In this document: positions 1 to 8,563 of the stretch, piece after piece
Layout: each line of letters begins with the position of its first letter
Numbering within the stretch: position 1 is the stretch's first letter
Assembly: GCA_020725765.1 (NCBI GenBank)
Contig: DYEI01000418.1
Location: 1-32,284 of the forward strand
DNA: 32,284 nucleotides
Direction: 5' to 3'
Origin: Anaerolinea sp.
Lineage (GTDB): Bacteria; Chloroflexota; Anaerolineae; SpSt-313
Notes under the pieces: generated by a model
Database searches by the model: none
What the model saw: the letters and a program-made list of their open reading frames with translations, nothing else
Told to the model about the DNA's origin: nothing
Program-made: the position numbers and the translations under genes

Positions 1-9
1 ACCCCCGGC

Positions 10-55
10 GCCCCCTCCCCCGGGTCGGCCTGCAGGCCGACCCGGGGGAGGGGGC
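10..55. repeat. 46-nt perfect palindrome (first of a three-palindrome array)
   Basis: Every base from 10 to 55 pairs around the central TGCA, with arms CCCCCTCCCCCGGGTCGGCC and the complement. It lies downstream of the minus-strand SBBP gene and is followed on the plus strand by CCTTTCTGTAT. It could act in transcription termination, but it is only the first of three palindromes in a row. The third shares the outer arm CCCCTCCCCC/GGGGGAGGGG. Confidence 0.85.
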
Positions 56-66
56 CCTTTCTGTAT

Positions 67-113
67 GGGGTGTTTGGCGGCGGCGCGCTACGCGCGCCGC
101 CGCCAAACACCCC
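67..113. repeat. 47-nt palindrome, 22-bp stem with 3-nt loop
   Basis: GGGGTGTTTGGCGGCGGCGC and its complement form a perfect 22-bp stem around loop TAC (89-91). The outer arm GGGTGTTTGGCGGC matches the arm GGGTGTTGGGCGGC of the hairpin at 4956-5006 at 13 of 14 positions, so the two belong to one sequence family rather than being unrelated terminators. It is 11 nt from its neighbour on each side. Confidence 0.87.
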
Positions 114-124
114 GTTTACTATCC

Positions 125-167
125 CCCCTCCCCCAGGCGGGCGCGGCATGCCCACTCGGGGGAGGGG
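125..167. repeat. Imperfect 43-nt palindrome (third of array)
   Basis: The outer stem is a perfect 10 bp (CCCCTCCCCC at 125-134 with GGGGGAGGGG at 158-167). An inner GGGC/GCCC stem is separated from it by mismatches. Its outer arms repeat those of the palindrome at 10-55. From here to the SBBP stop codon at 289 (about 120 nt) I see no further structure or gene. Confidence 0.7.
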
Positions 168-288
168 TGCACTTCACACACGACAACCGGGCGCATCGCC
201 AACCGGGGGTGAGAGGGCTCCGGCCAGACGCCTATCGCAGAGCGAACCTCCGGGGCCAGAGGGCCTCGCGGCTGCCGCCCCCACGATG

Positions 289-3200
289 CTACCGAAGCAC
301 CAACGGCAGATAGCAGCGGTGCAGGACCCGTGTTGGCGTAGCGGTCGGGGTGGGCGATGGCGTGGCCGTGGGTGTGGGCAGTGGATCTGAGCTCGGAGCG
401 AGCATAAAGTCGCAGAATGGCCACTCTACAAGGCTGGAGACTTCGAAGAGCCATTCCACGGACTCATAGCCCACTGCGCTAGCCTCGAGGCTGATGAACT
501 CGCACGTGTCTGTGTAGACTGCAGGTATGCTGAGCGTGTAGGATCCGTCGCTTCCCGTCTGCACCTCGACCGGCGGGTCGCCTGCCACGCAGGGCACGGC
601 CCGCACCGTCGCTCCCGCAATCCCCACATACGCCCCCCCGGACTCGCTCGCGTGCTCCACGCGGCCGGCCACAATCAGCGGCAGCCGCGTCGGAGTGGGC
701 GTCAGCGTCGCCGTCGGCGTCCGTGTCTCTGTCGCTGTCGGCGTGGCCGAGGGCGTCAGCGTCGCCGTGGGCGTCTGACTCGGCGTTGGTGTCACCGACG
801 GCGTGTGCGTCTCGGTCGGCGTTGGCGAGGGTGTCGGCGTCTGGGTCGGTGTCGCGCTCGGTGTCAGCGTCGCCGTCGGCGTCTGACTCGGCGTTGGTGT
901 CGCCGAGGGCGTGAGAGTCTCGGTCGGCGTGGCCGAGGGCGTCAGCGTCGCCGTGGGCGTCTGACTCGGCGTTGGTGTCGCCGAGGGCGTGAGAGTCTCG
1001 GTCGGCGTTGGCGAGGCTGTCGGTGTCTGGGTCGGTGTCGCGCTCGGTGTCAGCGTCGCCGTCGGCGTCTGACTCGGCGTTGGTGTCGCCGAGGGCGTCA
1101 GCGTCTCGGTCGGCGTAGCCGAAGGCGTCAGGGTCTCAGTCGGAGTTGCCGAAGGTGTCGGCGTCTCAGTCGGCGTCTGGGTCGGTGTCGCGCTCGGTGT
1201 CGGCGTTACCGAGGGCGTCAGCGTCGCTGTCGGCGTTTCGCTCGGTGTCGGCGTTGCCGAGGGCGTCAGGGTCAAGGTCGGGCTCGGCGTCATCGAGGGC
1301 GTCGGCGATTCCGTCGGCGTCTGGCTCGGGGTGAGGCTCGGCGTCGCCGTCCGTGTCGCCGTCGGCGTGTACGGCGTGGCCGTAGGCCCTATTTCCAGGT
1401 CGGAAGTCACAATGGAGACCACGACGTCCTGCTGCCCGTTCGCAAACCGATCGTACGGTGTACCCGCCATCGCAAAGTCGGGTGAGTCGCTGGCGCCGGC
1501 CACACACACCACCCCGGCTGGCCCCAGCCTCAGGGCGAGTGCCGTATCCAGGCCACTTCCCCCCAGAAAGGCAGAGGCTTCGAGCGTCGACAGGGCCGGG
1601 TTGAGGCGCGAGATGACCATGTCGTCCTGGCCACAGTAGGTGCCATCGGTTACCGGATAGTCGGGCGAGCTGGAGTAGCCAGCGACGTACACGGTACCTG
1701 CGTCTCTGTGCACAGCCAGGGCCATGCCATAGTCCCACGAGGAACCACCCAGGAAAGTGCCTCCGGCCCCCGACGGCCCCAGGCTTGCGTCGAGCCGCGC
1801 CACGAAGATATCCATGGCGCCCCGATGCGTGGTGAAGGCCCCGCCCGATACCGGAAAGTTGGCCGACGCGGTGTACCCGGCCACGTAGACCCATCCTCCC
1901 CACAGCTCCAGCGCTTTTCCATAGTCAGCGCCAGACCCGCCGAGCAGGGTCGAGGCCTGCAACTGCGCCAGGCTCCCGTCCAGCCGGGATATGAACACAT
2001 CGTAGACGCCATTGTGACTCGTATCGTACGCTCCGGGAGTTGTCGGATAGTCTCCCGAGCCCGTGTCGCCCGACACAAAGACGTTGCCACTTGCGTCCAC
2101 AGCGAGCGACAGATCGTACTCGGAAGACGAGCCCCCGATGTACGTTGAGGCCACCAGAGCGCTCAGATCGCCGCTCAGTCGCGAGATGAAGACGTCTTTG
2201 CCGCCCCTTCGCGTCCGCGCGTAGGCACCCGCAGTAGTCGGAAAGTCATCCGACGATGTCTCTCCGGCGACATACGCCTCCCCACCAAACACCGCTACAG
2301 CCTGCGCTTCCTCGTTGCCGCTCCCAACCAGCAGAGCCGAACCGAGCAGCGATGAGAGGCTGCCATCGAGCTTGAGAACGAAGGCATCATCCGTACCGGT
2401 TGGTGATGCCCCGAAGGTAGCGGTCCTCGGAAAGTCGACCGAGGAGGTGCGTCCTGCCACATAGACGTATCCCTCCCCGTCGACGGCCAGCCTCTTTGCG
2501 GAATCAATGCCAGTGCCGCCGATGAAAGTTGAGGCGAGCAGAGTCTCCAGGTTGGCGTCGAGCTTGGACACGAATACGTCGTCACCGCCGGACCAGGCGT
2601 CGGAGTACACCCCGGTCGTCGTCGGGAACGTGATGGAGGACGTGGCGCCCGCGACGTAGATGTTGCCCTGTGCATCCACGTCAAGGGCATAGGCTGCCTC
2701 GGAGGAGCCACCGCCGAGGTAGGTGGAAGCGAGCAGCGGGTCGATCACCAATGGAAGTGTCGGATCGTACGAGGCGACCTCGAACCCATAGTCGCCCCCG
2801 TACACACGGTAGGCGACGTCAACGTACTCCCTGCGGCCGGCCCGCTCCTGATACGCAAGCGGCCGGCTGAAGCGGACGACCCCGAGCGCCGTCTCGATCT
2901 CCAGCTCGCCGGCGCCATTGACGAGCAGGTCCAGCGCCCCGTCCAGCGTGAGGCGAACGTCGTCTATCGATCCACCCGGCCAGATGGTGATGGTCTTCTC
3001 CACACTGCCAGCCCATGCGCGGACCGCCATCGTCACCCCGGGAAGGACCTCGCCGAGGCTGACCACCTCATACGCCGCAATGCCGGTGCGCCAGCGGGCA
3101 GGATCGTTTCCGCGCAGATAGCTGACCCTGGTCGCGACGCTGACCTCCCCCTTCGGGGAGACAGGCCCAGCGCCAACAAGGCGCTCCCGTAGCACGCAGC

Positions 3201-3546
3201 CAGCGCTCCACGCCAGCGATACCGCATCCCCGCCATCACGCCCCCTCGAATCGCGCTTTGGCAAGGCATAGACGAGCTCGCCGTCGCTTGTCACATAGAC
3301 GACGCCGGCAAAGGTCTGCGCATAGAAACGGACTGCGGGATCAGCGATCTGGCCCTCGTTGGCGATAAAGGGCAGGCGGAGGGAGGTCACGCGCTGGAGG
3401 TCAATGGTACCTCTCTGGCTCTCGATGGCCGAGGTTGTGGGCTCCTGGCCAGTGCCGGCCGCCATCAGCGCCAGGAAGGCGACCAGTGCAACACCCGCCG
3501 CAAACAGCACTGCGGCACACAGACGATGGCTCTTCCCCGTGTTCAT
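289..3546 (-). CDS. Secreted SBBP-repeat beta-propeller protein with Thr-Pro linker
   Basis: This is a 1085-aa secreted surface protein; its ligand or substrate is unknown. I start it at the ATG at 3546 (MNTGKSHRL) rather than the track start at 3582, because CTGGGGAA lies just upstream and a hydrophobic signal peptide follows (about residues 8-32). The order is: an N-terminal domain containing LPFIANEGQ, typical of proteins preceding SBBP repeats; about seven propeller repeats of the form [26 protein letters not shown]; a linker of roughly 230 residues of Thr-Pro-Ser repeats; a carboxypeptidase-regulatory-like beta domain ([13 protein letters not shown]...[12 protein letters not shown]); a second short Thr-Pro linker; and the terminus RCYLPLVLR. 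From memory, a similar ...YLPLVLR ending recurs in Chloroflexota exported proteins, which suggests a sorting or anchoring tail; this is inference. The gene is monocistronic with its own promoter. Confidence 0.9.
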   Translation of the reverse strand: MNTGKSHRLCAAVLFAAGVALVAFLALMAAGTGQEPTTSAIESQRGTIDLQRVTSLRLPFIANEGQIADPAVRFYAQTFAGVVYVTSDGELVYALPKRDSRGRDGGDAVSLAWSAGCVLRERLVGAGPVSPKGEVSVATRVSYLRGNDPARWRTGIAAYEVVSLGEVLPGVTMAVRAWAGSVEKTITIWPGGSIDDVRLTLDGALDLLVNGAGELEIETALGVVRFSRPLAYQERAGRREYVDVAYRVYGGDYGFEVASYDPTLPLVIDPLLASTYLGGGSSEAAYALDVDAQGNIYVAGATSSITFPTTTGVYSDAWSGGDDVFVSKLDANLETLLASTFIGGTGIDSAKRLAVDGEGYVYVAGRTSSVDFPRTATFGASPTGTDDAFVLKLDGSLSSLLGSALLVGSGNEEAQAVAVFGGEAYVAGETSSDDFPTTAGAYARTRRGGKDVFISRLSGDLSALVASTYIGGSSSEYDLSLAVDASGNVFVSGDTGSGDYPTTPGAYDTSHNGVYDVFISRLDGSLAQLQASTLLGGSGADYGKALELWGGWVYVAGYTASANFPVSGGAFTTHRGAMDIFVARLDASLGPSGAGGTFLGGSSWDYGMALAVHRDAGTVYVAGYSSSPDYPVTDGTYCGQDDMVISRLNPALSTLEASAFLGGSGLDTALALRLGPAGVVCVAGASDSPDFAMAGTPYDRFANGQQDVVVSIVTSDLEIGPTATPYTPTATRTATPSLTPSQTPTESPTPSMTPSPTLTLTPSATPTPSETPTATLTPSVTPTPSATPTQTPTETPTPSATPTETLTPSATPTETLTPSATPTPSQTPTATLTPSATPTQTPTASPTPTETLTPSATPTPSQTPTATLTPSATPTETLTPSATPTPSQTPTATLTPSATPTQTPTPSPTPTETHTPSVTPTPSQTPTATLTPSATPTATETRTPTATLTPTPTRLPLIVAGRVEHASESGGAYVGIAGATVRAVPCVAGDPPVEVQTGSDGSYTLSIPAVYTDTCEFISLEASAVGYESVEWLFEVSSLVEWPFCDFMLAPSSDPLPTPTATPSPTPTATPTRVLHRCYLPLVLR
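690..1392 (-). repeat. Coding tandem repeats for the Thr-Pro linker
   Basis: Degenerate 6-24 bp repeats encode [19 protein letters not shown]-type sequence inside the SBBP gene. A higher-order unit of roughly 22-24 residues ([15 protein letters not shown] followed by [10 protein letters not shown] or [15 protein letters not shown]) recurs several times. Such tracts flex between surface domains and change length by slippage. They are not a CRISPR array because the units are contiguous and in frame. Confidence 0.85.
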
Positions 3547-3710
3547 TTCCCCAGTCCCCGCGCCTCCGCTGGCGCAGTGCACTAGCCGGCCTCACCGAGA
3601 GGCGAACGCAGCACATCCGCCCGCCTGCACCGTGTGGCGCCCTACACGGATTCGTCGGGGGCCTGGGCCAGAGACCTTCGTTACTATCTTGAGACCTTAC
3701 GCTAACCTTC

Positions 3711-3739
3711 TTGTTACCACATTCTGCATTCTGAGTCAA
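3711..3739 (-). promoter_or_regulatory. Candidate promoter for the SBBP gene
   Basis: On the minus strand TTGACT (3739-3734) is followed after 17 nt by TAACAA (3716-3711). The spacing is ideal and the -35 box is good, but the -10 box is weak. The leader to the ATG at 3546 would be about 160 nt, and I see no riboswitch-like structure in it. Confidence 0.45.
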
Positions 3740-3836
3740 GTCCGCCGGACTGGTGAGTGCATCCAGGATGCGTCGCTGCCCGGGCTGCAGCCGGGTGTCT
3801 TGCCGTGCCACAGTCCGGCCCTTCTCCGGAATGAGC

Positions 3837-3894
3837 GGCTGGCGTTTCGGCGCCTGGCCGCCCGGGGGGGCGGCCAGGCGCCGAAACGCCAGCC
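3837..3894. repeat. 58-nt hairpin, 27-bp perfect stem, downstream of trmD
   Basis: GGCTGGCGTTTCGGCGCCTG and the rest of the arm pair perfectly over 27 bp around the loop GGGG (3864-3867). The element lies between the trmD stop and the SBBP promoter, so it could terminate trmD transcripts, but no U-tract follows on either strand. Its GGCGTTTCGGCG arm loosely resembles the GGTGTTTGGCG arm of the palindrome at 67-113. The remainder of the 486-nt gap between the two genes holds only the SBBP promoter. Confidence 0.85.
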
Positions 3895-4032
3895 CCAGCA
3901 AGAGCGCCGGCACCGGGTTTGCGCGAAGCGTGAGGCCCGGTTGCCGGCAGAGCGTCCCCGGCAGACTGCCTGACCGCGAATCTACTGACTGATCTTGGAT
4001 ACACCCGGACTGGTGGCAGGGCCAGGATGTAC

Positions 4033-4785
4033 CTAGACGTCGGCGCCCAGCTCCCGCAGGAACTGCCGATCTTCTTCGGTGAGGCGGGCCCTCCCCAGCA
4101 GGTCAGGGCGCCGCTCCCAGGTGCGCCGCAGCGCCTCGCGGCGCCGCCAACGCTCGACCTCAGCATGGTGCCCGGACAGAAGGATCTCCGGCACGCGCAG
4201 GCCACGAAACTCGGCCGGGCGCGTATAGTGGGGGTACTCGAGAAGCCCATCGGCGTGCGAGTCTTTCAGCGCCGCCAGCGGGTCGCCGAGGGCGCCCGGC
4301 AGAAGCCGCGTTACAGCCTCCACGATGACCATGGCCGGTATCTCCCCCCCGGATAGCACATAGTCCCCGATGGAGATCTCATCTGTCGCGAGGTGGGTCC
4401 TGATCCGCTCGTCAAAGCCCTCATACCGCCCGCAGATCAGGATCATCCGCGGCAACAGCGCCAGCTCGGCAGCCACCTCCTGCCGGAAGAGCCGGCCCTG
4501 CGGCGTCAGAAGGATCACGGGCACCTCCAGCGCCTCCTTCGAGGCCACCGGATGGCCGAGAACCGCTTCCACGGCCAGGAACACCGGCTCCGGCTTCATG
4601 ACCATGCCACCACCCCCACCGTAGGGGGCATCGTCGGTGATCCGATGCTTGCCCGGCGCATAGTCACGGATGTTGTGCACGTTGATCTCGACGAGCCCCA
4701 TGTCGAGGGCCCGTCGCACGATGCTCTCCTCGAAAACGCCGCAGAACAACCCGGGAAACAGGGTCAGGATGTCGAAGCGGAGCAT
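4033..4785 (-). CDS. trmD: tRNA (guanine-N1-)-methyltransferase TrmD
   Basis: A 250-aa cytosolic SPOUT-class enzyme that methylates G37 at N1 in tRNAs with a G36, using S-adenosylmethionine, and so prevents frameshifting. Family signatures are clear: [12 protein letters not shown] at the N-terminus, [27 protein letters not shown], the trefoil-knot loop [20 protein letters not shown] and [15 protein letters not shown]. The length matches the family. The track ORF starts 74 codons too early and runs through an intergenic hairpin. The ATG at 4785 has GGGGAGGAGCG directly upstream and begins with the conserved N-terminus. Usual bacterial neighbours (rpsP, rimM, rplS) are absent here; the gene appears monocistronic. 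Confidence 0.97.
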   Translation of the reverse strand: MLRFDILTLFPGLFCGVFEESIVRRALDMGLVEINVHNIRDYAPGKHRITDDAPYGGGGGMVMKPEPVFLAVEAVLGHPVASKEALEVPVILLTPQGRLFRQEVAAELALLPRMILICGRYEGFDERIRTHLATDEISIGDYVLSGGEIPAMVIVEAVTRLLPGALGDPLAALKDSHADGLLEYPHYTRPAEFRGLRVPEILLSGHHAEVERWRRREALRRTWERRPDLLGRARLTEEDRQFLRELGADV

Positions 4786-4880
4786 CGCTCCTCCCCATCC
4801 GGCCCCGCTGGTCAGGCGCCATCTCCGGCGACACCCCAGCAGGCGCCTCCATGCTTGCCCTTGCGAACCGCTTGGCCTAT

Positions 4881-4886
4881 AGTATA
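4881..4886 (-). promoter_or_regulatory. Candidate -10 box for trmD
   Basis: TATACT on the minus strand lies about 95 nt upstream of the trmD ATG, within GCGTATACTATAGG. No good -35 box is seen at 16-18 nt (the best is GTCGCA at 18 nt), so the assignment is tentative. Confidence 0.3.
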
Positions 4887-4955
4887 CGCAAACTCCGGGT
4901 GGCCTGCGACCCGGATTTGCCTGCCAGCGACAGTCCACGAGGGCGACCGCCAAAG

Positions 4956-5006
4956 TGGGTGTTGGGCGGCCGGGGCGCTTCTCGCGCCCCGGCCGCCCAA
5001 CACCCA
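4956..5006. repeat. 51-nt palindrome between divergent trmD and adenosine kinase genes
   Basis: TGGGTGTTGGGCGGCCGGGG and the rest of the arm make a perfect 23-bp stem around loop TTCTC (4979-4983). It sits between two divergently transcribed genes, so it follows the 3' end of neither and is not a terminator for either. The outer arm is nearly identical to that of 67-113. It may be a dispersed palindromic repeat or a DNA structural or binding element. Confidence 0.87.
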
Positions 5007-5131
5007 TCGAAGCCGAAGCTCAGGCCTGGACACTCGCAGCCGGATGGTCGCCCGGCTGCCTCGTTAACCTGGCTGTAACCTTGAGAAAGGGATATCCAAC
5101 GGGATCGGTAGAAGGAGGAGGTCCGCCGCTC

Positions 5132-5617
5132 ATGGAGCTCAGAATCGTTTCCATTCAGAAACCAGACGACGTCAACCTCATTCTGGGCCAGAGTCACTTC
5201 ATCAAGACGGTGGAGGACCTGCACGAGGCCCTGGTCCAGGCTGTGCCGGGGGCGAGATTCGGGATCGCTTTCTGCGAGTCCTCCGGCGCCCGCCTGGTCC
5301 GCTGGACGGGCACTGACGACACCATGATCGACCTGGCCCGCCAGAACGCGCTCGCCATCGCGGCCGGGCACTCGTTCCTCATCTTCCTGGCCCCAGGGCT
5401 CTACCCGATCAACGTCCTGAACGCCGTCAAGATGGTGCCGGAGGTCTGTCGCATCTTTTGTGCCACGGCCAATCCGGTGCAGGTTATCCTTGCCGAGACG
5501 GAGCAGGGTCGCGGCATCCTTGGGGTCGTGGACGGGCAGTCGCCCCTCGGCGTCGAGGATGAGGCCGGCAAGGAGTGGCGCCACAGCTTCCTGCGCCGCA
5601 TCGGGTACAAGCTCTAG
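5132..5617 (+). CDS. Adenosine-specific kinase family protein
   Basis: 161 aa, matching the full length of the small adenosine-specific kinase family (Pfam Adenosine_kin), which is common in archaea and thermophilic bacteria and unrelated to PfkB or classical adenosine kinase folds. Recognisable stretches are VPGARFGIAFCESSG, RWTGTD, AAGHSFLIFL, PINVLNAVKMVPEVCRIFCATANP and GILGVVDG. The name comes from structural and ligand work on archaeal members; the true cellular role is uncertain. The start at 5132 follows a strong GAAGGAGGAGGT ribosome binding site; the track start at 4955 lies in a hairpin. No convincing promoter was identified in 5008-5131. The gene is convergent with the solute-binding protein gene, and the stop codons are only 17 nt apart. 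Confidence 0.88.
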   Translation: MELRIVSIQKPDDVNLILGQSHFIKTVEDLHEALVQAVPGARFGIAFCESSGARLVRWTGTDDTMIDLARQNALAIAAGHSFLIFLAPGLYPINVLNAVKMVPEVCRIFCATANPVQVILAETEQGRGILGVVDGQSPLGVEDEAGKEWRHSFLRRIGYKL

Positions 5618-5634
5618 GAGCGACGGGCAGCCTG

Positions 5635-6498
5635 CTACTGCCCCAGGGGAGAAAGCGGCTGGCTGGCCCCATCGTCCCGGGTCCCATCCAGCCAGTGCCC
5701 GGCGAGCCGCTCCAGCCATCCTTCGCCGCGAAGGCCATCGAGCGTGCCATTGAGGGCCGCGTACAGCTCCGGGCTGTCCCGACGGACGGCGATGACGTAG
5801 GACTCGTCCGTCAGCGCTGGTCCGCGCAGGGCCAGCGCCGGCCGGGTACGCAGCGCCAGCCTCGCTGTGATGCTGTCGGCAATCGCCGCGTCGGCACCGC
5901 CAGATAGGACCAGGTCCAGCGCCCGCTCGCCGCTCTCAACAGCCGCAATCGAGAGCGGGAGCCGCTCGCGGTCTCGCAGCCGCAGGGCCTCCTGATGCGC
6001 GACCGAGCCCATCTCGACAGCCACGCGGCAGCCGCCGAGGTCACGATAGGTGCCAATCCGTGTATCCTCGCGGCGCACCACGAGGACCTGCCCGGCGTTA
6101 AAGTAGCCGCCCGTGTACAGCACGTGCGGCGTTCGCTGGCGCTCGTACGGCAGCGCAGAGATGAGAGCATCGCAGCGCCCCGCGGCGAGCGCATCGTACA
6201 GCCCGTCAAAGCTGATATCGACGAACACAGGCCGCAGACCAAGCCTGCTGCAGAGCTCGTACGCGAGGTCGACGTCGAGGCCGCGGACCTCCCCTCCCTC
6301 CACGACCTCGAAGGGCGGATAGCTGGCATCCATGCCGATGCGGAGGACGCCCTCCCTCCGACACCGCTCCCACGTCTCATCCCCCGGTCCACCGGGCAGC
6401 CACGCCCGACCTGCCAGGAGCGCCGCGGCCGCAAGGACCGCCACCGCCGCAACAGCGCTTACGAGCCGCCCCGGCCGCAGGTGACTGCGGGCTACCAC
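5635..6498 (-). CDS. Amino-acid-type ABC solute-binding protein (SBP_bac_3), orphan
   Basis: 287-aa periplasmic-binding-protein family 3 member. An N-terminal hydrophobic segment (VSAVAAVAVLAAAALLAG) has no lipobox cysteine, so the protein may be anchored by an uncleaved helix. The core begins at LRIGMDASYPPFEVV and continues with VRGLDVDLAYELCSRLGL, the typical family 3 opening. Further pieces are FDGLYDALAAGRCDALIS and GADAAIADS. The GTG at 6498 is preferred because it overlaps the preceding glycosidase stop (GTGGTAG) and follows GGGGGAGG at good distance; the track ATG is deep within the upstream gene. No permease or ATPase gene lies nearby, so it is either an orphan binding protein or a ligand sensor. 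Confidence 0.85.
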   Translation of the reverse strand: MVARSHLRPGRLVSAVAAVAVLAAAALLAGRAWLPGGPGDETWERCRREGVLRIGMDASYPPFEVVEGGEVRGLDVDLAYELCSRLGLRPVFVDISFDGLYDALAAGRCDALISALPYERQRTPHVLYTGGYFNAGQVLVVRREDTRIGTYRDLGGCRVAVEMGSVAHQEALRLRDRERLPLSIAAVESGERALDLVLSGGADAAIADSITARLALRTRPALALRGPALTDESYVIAVRRDSPELYAALNGTLDGLRGEGWLERLAGHWLDGTRDDGASQPLSPLGQ

Positions 6499-7634
6499 GC
6501 CATCGCCTCCCCCACGAGCTCGCCCCGGGCATACTGCTGGACCGCCACATACAGCGGCTTGGGCGTAAAGTCCACCGACACAAAGGTGAAATAGTCCTGA
6601 TAGCTCCGAGCCGGCCACGGGAAGCGAAAAGCCCACAGCGCAACTGCCCGACACCACGGCCACTCCTCGCGTGCCTTCTCATAGGCCCGAATGGTGTAGC
6701 TGATCCGCTGTGCCGGAGTCACTGCCCGGGTCCAACGCGGATGATCATTCCATCCCCCCTCGGTGATCAGGCAAGGGGTCTCTCCGTCGCCATTCCGGAC
6801 CATCACCTCGTGCGTCAGCTCGGTCCGCGCAAAGTTGACCACCTCCGGGGAAGACGGCGCGTCGGGCGCAAAGGTCCAGCCATAGGCATGAACCGCCAGA
6901 GCATCAAAGCAGCCCCGGGCGCCCGCATCGTACATGCGCTGGAGAAAGACAAGATCGTCCATCCCCCACTCGTTTCCTTCCGGGGCGGTCGTCGGCGCGA
7001 GGCCAGCAGCCACGACCTGCACAGCAGGGTTGGCCTCCTTGGCCCGCCGGTAGCAGGCGCACAGGAGCCGCGTGTATGCCACGGGGTCTACCGGCCGGTA
7101 GCCCCACTCGAAGCTCAGGTTCGGCTCGTTCCAGATGATGACGTAGGGCACCCGCTCCCCATAGCGCTTCACAAAGGCGTATACAAAGTCGGCCAGGTCC
7201 CCAAAGTGCTCCTCATCCAGGTAGCGGGGAGTCGTCTCCGGAGGGCGCGCCCAGGCTGGCACAAAGTCGATGCGCCCGACGACGGTGAGCCCCTGCGCCA
7301 CTGCGTGATTCACGACCAGGTCCGGATGCGACCAGTCGTAGCGCCCCTTCTCCGGCTCATAGTAGCCCCAGGGAAAGTACTCGACGACCCACGGCGCGCC
7401 CATCTCGCGGACCATGGCCAGGGTGCGCTGAATCTTCCACTCCTCGACCTCGTCGGTCAGGCGGGTGTGCACGCCCATCTTGGGGTTCTGTGTCACCACA
7501 GTGCGGGGTCTGCCCGGGCGCACAACCGGCTCGGGCGCCCTCAGCAGGAAGGGAACAGCAAAGCTCAGGAGGATGACGCAGACGAGCACCTCGGCCAGGG
7601 TACGACTATAGAAGCGGGCGAGGGGGATGCGCAT
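6492..7634 (-). CDS. Membrane-anchored clan A glycoside hydrolase (GH5/GH39-like)
   Basis: 380 aa with an N-terminal hydrophobic anchor (LAEVLVCVILLSFAVPFLL) followed by a TIM-barrel glycosidase. Visible landmarks are WVVEYFPWGYYEPEKGRYDW on an early strand, VIIWNEPN with the likely acid/base Glu near residue 170, HAYGW, and CLITEGGW with the likely nucleophile Glu near residue 292. This layout is that of clan GH-A, closest in appearance to GH39/GH5-like uncharacterised bacterial enzymes; the substrate cannot be read from sequence. The start at 7634 overlaps the miaA stop by one base (TGATG), indicating translational coupling. Location just ahead of a binding protein suggests extracellular sugar work, but the operon is otherwise tRNA modification. 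Confidence 0.85.
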   Translation of the reverse strand: MRIPLARFYSRTLAEVLVCVILLSFAVPFLLRAPEPVVRPGRPRTVVTQNPKMGVHTRLTDEVEEWKIQRTLAMVREMGAPWVVEYFPWGYYEPEKGRYDWSHPDLVVNHAVAQGLTVVGRIDFVPAWARPPETTPRYLDEEHFGDLADFVYAFVKRYGERVPYVIIWNEPNLSFEWGYRPVDPVAYTRLLCACYRRAKEANPAVQVVAAGLAPTTAPEGNEWGMDDLVFLQRMYDAGARGCFDALAVHAYGWTFAPDAPSSPEVVNFARTELTHEVMVRNGDGETPCLITEGGWNDHPRWTRAVTPAQRISYTIRAYEKAREEWPWCRAVALWAFRFPWPARSYQDYFTFVSVDFTPKPLYVAVQQYARGELVGEAMAW

Positions 7635-8563
7635 CACGACCCGTGTGTCTCCAGCCAGGACAGGACCAGCTCCCGTATGCGATCCAGGCAGGGCTGCCCC
7701 ACGTCGAACCAATGCACCCTCGGGTCATCCGGACTGAACCAGGCGTACTGATGTCGGATGAAACGCCGCGTGTGCCGCTTGATGAGGGCCGCAGCGTCCT
7801 CGAGGCTCAGCTCCCCTCGGAGGTAGGCACCGATCTCCCGGTATCCCAGCGCCGACATTGCGGGGAGATCCAGGTCGTAACCTCGGGCGACAAGGTCTCT
7901 CACCTCGTCGATCCAGCCGGCAGCGACCATCCCATCGATCCGCGCGTCAATGCGCGCGTACAGCCGGGCACGCTCCATCGTCAGCCCTATCCATAGCACG
8001 TCATAGGGCGGCGGCTCTCGCCGCTGCAGCCGCGAAGGCGGCTCCCCCGTGCCATAGTACACCTCCAGCGCCCGGATCACGCGGCGCACGTTGCGCGGAT
8101 CGATCCGCGCCGCGGCCACCGCATCTACAGCCTGGAGCTCATTGTACAGCGCCTCGGCCCCCTCGCGCGCGGCGCGCTCGAGAAGCACCTGCCTGAGAAC
8201 CGGGTTCGGCGGCACGTGCGGCACGGTCCAGCCCTCGACCACCGCCCGCACGTAGAGGCCGGTTCCACCCACAAGGAAGGGAATCCTCCCCCGGCTCAGG
8301 ATGTCCTCGATCGCCACCCGGGCAAGCTCCTGGTACTCGGCCAGGGTGAGCGTCCGATCCGGATCGACGACGTCAATGAGGTGATGCCGGACCTGTGCCT
8401 GCTCCTCGGGCGTCGGCTTCGCCGTGCCAATATCCATGCCGCGGTAGATCTGCCGCGAGTCGGCCGAGACGATCTCGCCCCCAACCTCCCGGGCGAGCGA
8501 TACGCCCGCGGCGGTCTTGCCCACGCCGGTCGGGCCCACGATGACGATCAGCGGCTTGCTCAT
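7634..8563 (-). CDS. miaA: tRNA dimethylallyltransferase MiaA
   Basis: 309-aa enzyme transferring a dimethylallyl group to N6 of A37 in tRNAs that read UNN codons. It has the P-loop IVGPTGVGKTAAGVSLA near the N-terminus, SADSRQIYRGMDIGTAKPT, HHLIDVVDPDRTLTLAEYQ, PFLVGGTGLYVRAVVEGW, and AMSALGYREIGAYLRGE towards the end, all diagnostic. The ATG overlaps the yraN stop as ATGA. It uses dimethylallyl diphosphate, and the window also holds a mevalonate kinase gene for isoprenoid synthesis, though far away. Length is normal for the family. Confidence 0.97.
   Translation of the reverse strand: MSKPLIVIVGPTGVGKTAAGVSLAREVGGEIVSADSRQIYRGMDIGTAKPTPEEQAQVRHHLIDVVDPDRTLTLAEYQELARVAIEDILSRGRIPFLVGGTGLYVRAVVEGWTVPHVPPNPVLRQVLLERAAREGAEALYNELQAVDAVAAARIDPRNVRRVIRALEVYYGTGEPPSRLQRREPPPYDVLWIGLTMERARLYARIDARIDGMVAAGWIDEVRDLVARGYDLDLPAMSALGYREIGAYLRGELSLEDAAALIKRHTRRFIRHQYAWFSPDDPRVHWFDVGQPCLDRIRELVLSWLETHGS

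Noticed and set aside
690-1392. CRISPR-like or satellite repeats on the plus strand
   Set aside because: The units are contiguous without unique spacers and translate in frame on the minus strand as a Thr-Pro linker inside the SBBP gene.
5622-5646. Short GGGCAG/CTGCCC hairpin between the convergent adenosine kinase and binding-protein genes
   Set aside because: Only a 6-bp stem, overlapping the end of the binding-protein gene and without a U-tract; too weak to call a terminator.
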